Assembly (NCBI RefSeq): GCF_006715175.1
Contig: NZ_VFMQ01000001.1
Coordinates: 1,798,001 to 1,862,000, forward strand
Reading direction: 5' to 3'
Source of the DNA: Curtobacterium citreum
GTDB lineage: Bacteria > Actinomycetota > Actinomycetes > Actinomycetales > Microbacteriaceae
DNA length: 64,000 bases
Below are positions 63,529 to 64,000 of the stretch, piece by piece. The notes beneath the pieces are model-generated. The model was not told the DNA's origin. It made no database searches and saw only the letters and a program-made list of their open reading frames with translations. Position 1 is the stretch's first letter. Each line of letters begins with the position of its first letter. The translations under genes and the position numbers were made by a program.

Positions 63529-64000
63529 TGGGGCGGCTCGTCTCCGTCGGCAACGTCATAGTCGACATCGTCCTGCGCGTCGACGCCGTCCCGGAACCGG
63601 GAGGGGACGTCATCGCCTCGGCGTCGTCGATCACCGCCGGCGGTGGCCTCAACACCATGGTCGCCGCTGCCCGCGACGGTCTGTCGGTGGTCTTCGCGGG
63701 CCAGTACGGCACGGGACCGTTCGGCGACGTCGTCCGCGCAGCTCTCGAGGAGTCCGGCGTCGACGTCGTCCAGCCCGGGCTCGAGGACGTCGACAGCGGC
63801 TACTGCGTCGCACTGGTGGACGCATCGACCGAGCGCACGTTCGTCACGAGCGTCGGAGCAGAGGGTCGCCTCACCCGAGCGGACCTCGACCGGGTCGAGC
63901 TCCGCTCTGAAGACACGGTGTTCGTATCCGGCTACGGGCTCGCTCACACCACCAACGGTCCAGCCATCGCCGACTGGCTGAGCACCGTCCCCGACGACGT
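63528..64000 (+). CDS. PfkB-family carbohydrate/nucleoside kinase, 3' end outside window
   Basis: The first 157 residues of a ribokinase-like protein; the frame is open at the window edge. The N-terminal PfkB signature region is VSVGNVIVDIVLRVDAVPEPGGDV, followed by the substrate-binding GGGLNTMVAAARDG and GQYGTGPFGDVVRAALEESGVDV. The C-terminal ATP-site GAGD motif is not in view. It starts in a TGATG overlap with the permease. It probably phosphorylates the sugar or nucleoside released by the hydrolase; E. coli YegV is the analogue. Confidence 0.87.
   Translation, partial: MGRLVSVGNVIVDIVLRVDAVPEPGGDVIASASSITAGGGLNTMVAAARDGLSVVFAGQYGTGPFGDVVRAALEESGVDVVQPGLEDVDSGYCVALVDASTERTFVTSVGAEGRLTRADLDRVELRSEDTVFVSGYGLAHTTNGPAIADWLSTVPDD

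Overview
This is about 64 kb of high-GC actinobacterial chromosome. The gene content points to the Microbacteriaceae, and a motile, Curtobacterium-like plant-associated genus is the best guess. The reasons are the parE / parC / alkaline-phosphatase-like / sepH / DUF4193 / DUF3093 / dut / DUF3710 / DUF3159 block, the DUF3000-rnd pair, many GTG starts, TANNNT -10 boxes 6-7 nt before start codons (leaderless mRNAs), and a Gram-positive flagellar cluster without L- or P-ring genes. The assignment rests on recognition only, not on a database search.

Layout. 1-1.9 kb: a divergent MurT/GatD-like pair, cut at the left edge, that lacks the glutaminase cysteine and histidine. 2-9.4 kb: a small zinc-ribbon protein, topoisomerase IV (parE and parC, convergent), a type I phosphodiesterase-like protein and sepH. 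9.6-12.7 kb: the conserved DUF4193/DUF3093/dut/DUF3710/DUF3159 block. 12.8-17.7 kb: aconitase and dxs. 17.9-24.5 kb: fadB, fadA, rnd, DUF3000 and an alpha/beta hydrolase. 24.5-32.8 kb: an accessory polymorphic-toxin locus made of a 1774-residue RHS/YD-repeat toxin, its overlapping low-GC immunity gene, and a trailing array of immunity-like genes, two of which look damaged. 32.9-39.7 kb: sufE, rhodanese, zapE, amt (with a GlnR-type box), an aldo/keto reductase, a ChaB-like protein and a fabH homologue. 40.7-58.9 kb: the flagellar cluster, with flgN-flgK-flgL-fliW leftward and fliA, hag, fliD, fliS, an unknown gene, flgB, flgC, fliEFGHIJ, an NlpC/P60 peptidase, fliK, flgD and flgE rightward. The motor and export genes (motAB, fliLMNPQR, flhAB) do not follow. 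59-60.2 kb: sparse, with two small ORFs. 60.2-64 kb: a GntR regulator, ADP-ribosylglycohydrolase-family protein, NCS1 permease and PfkB kinase operon, cut at the right edge; it resembles the gene set of E. coli yegTUVW.

How the parts work together. Genes within operons are tightly packed, with many 4-nt ATGA or GTGA overlaps. Most convergent gene pairs are separated by a long, nearly perfect palindrome, and these palindromes fall into recurring sequence families. The strongest leads are the MurT/GatD-like pair without glutaminase residues (which may bear on the group B peptidoglycan of this family), repeated ACGGA-containing motifs and a run of hairpins in the leaders of fliA, hag and flgB in a cluster that encodes FliW but no adjacent csrA, a dispersed 36-nt element with one copy inside fliK, and the toxin/immunity locus.
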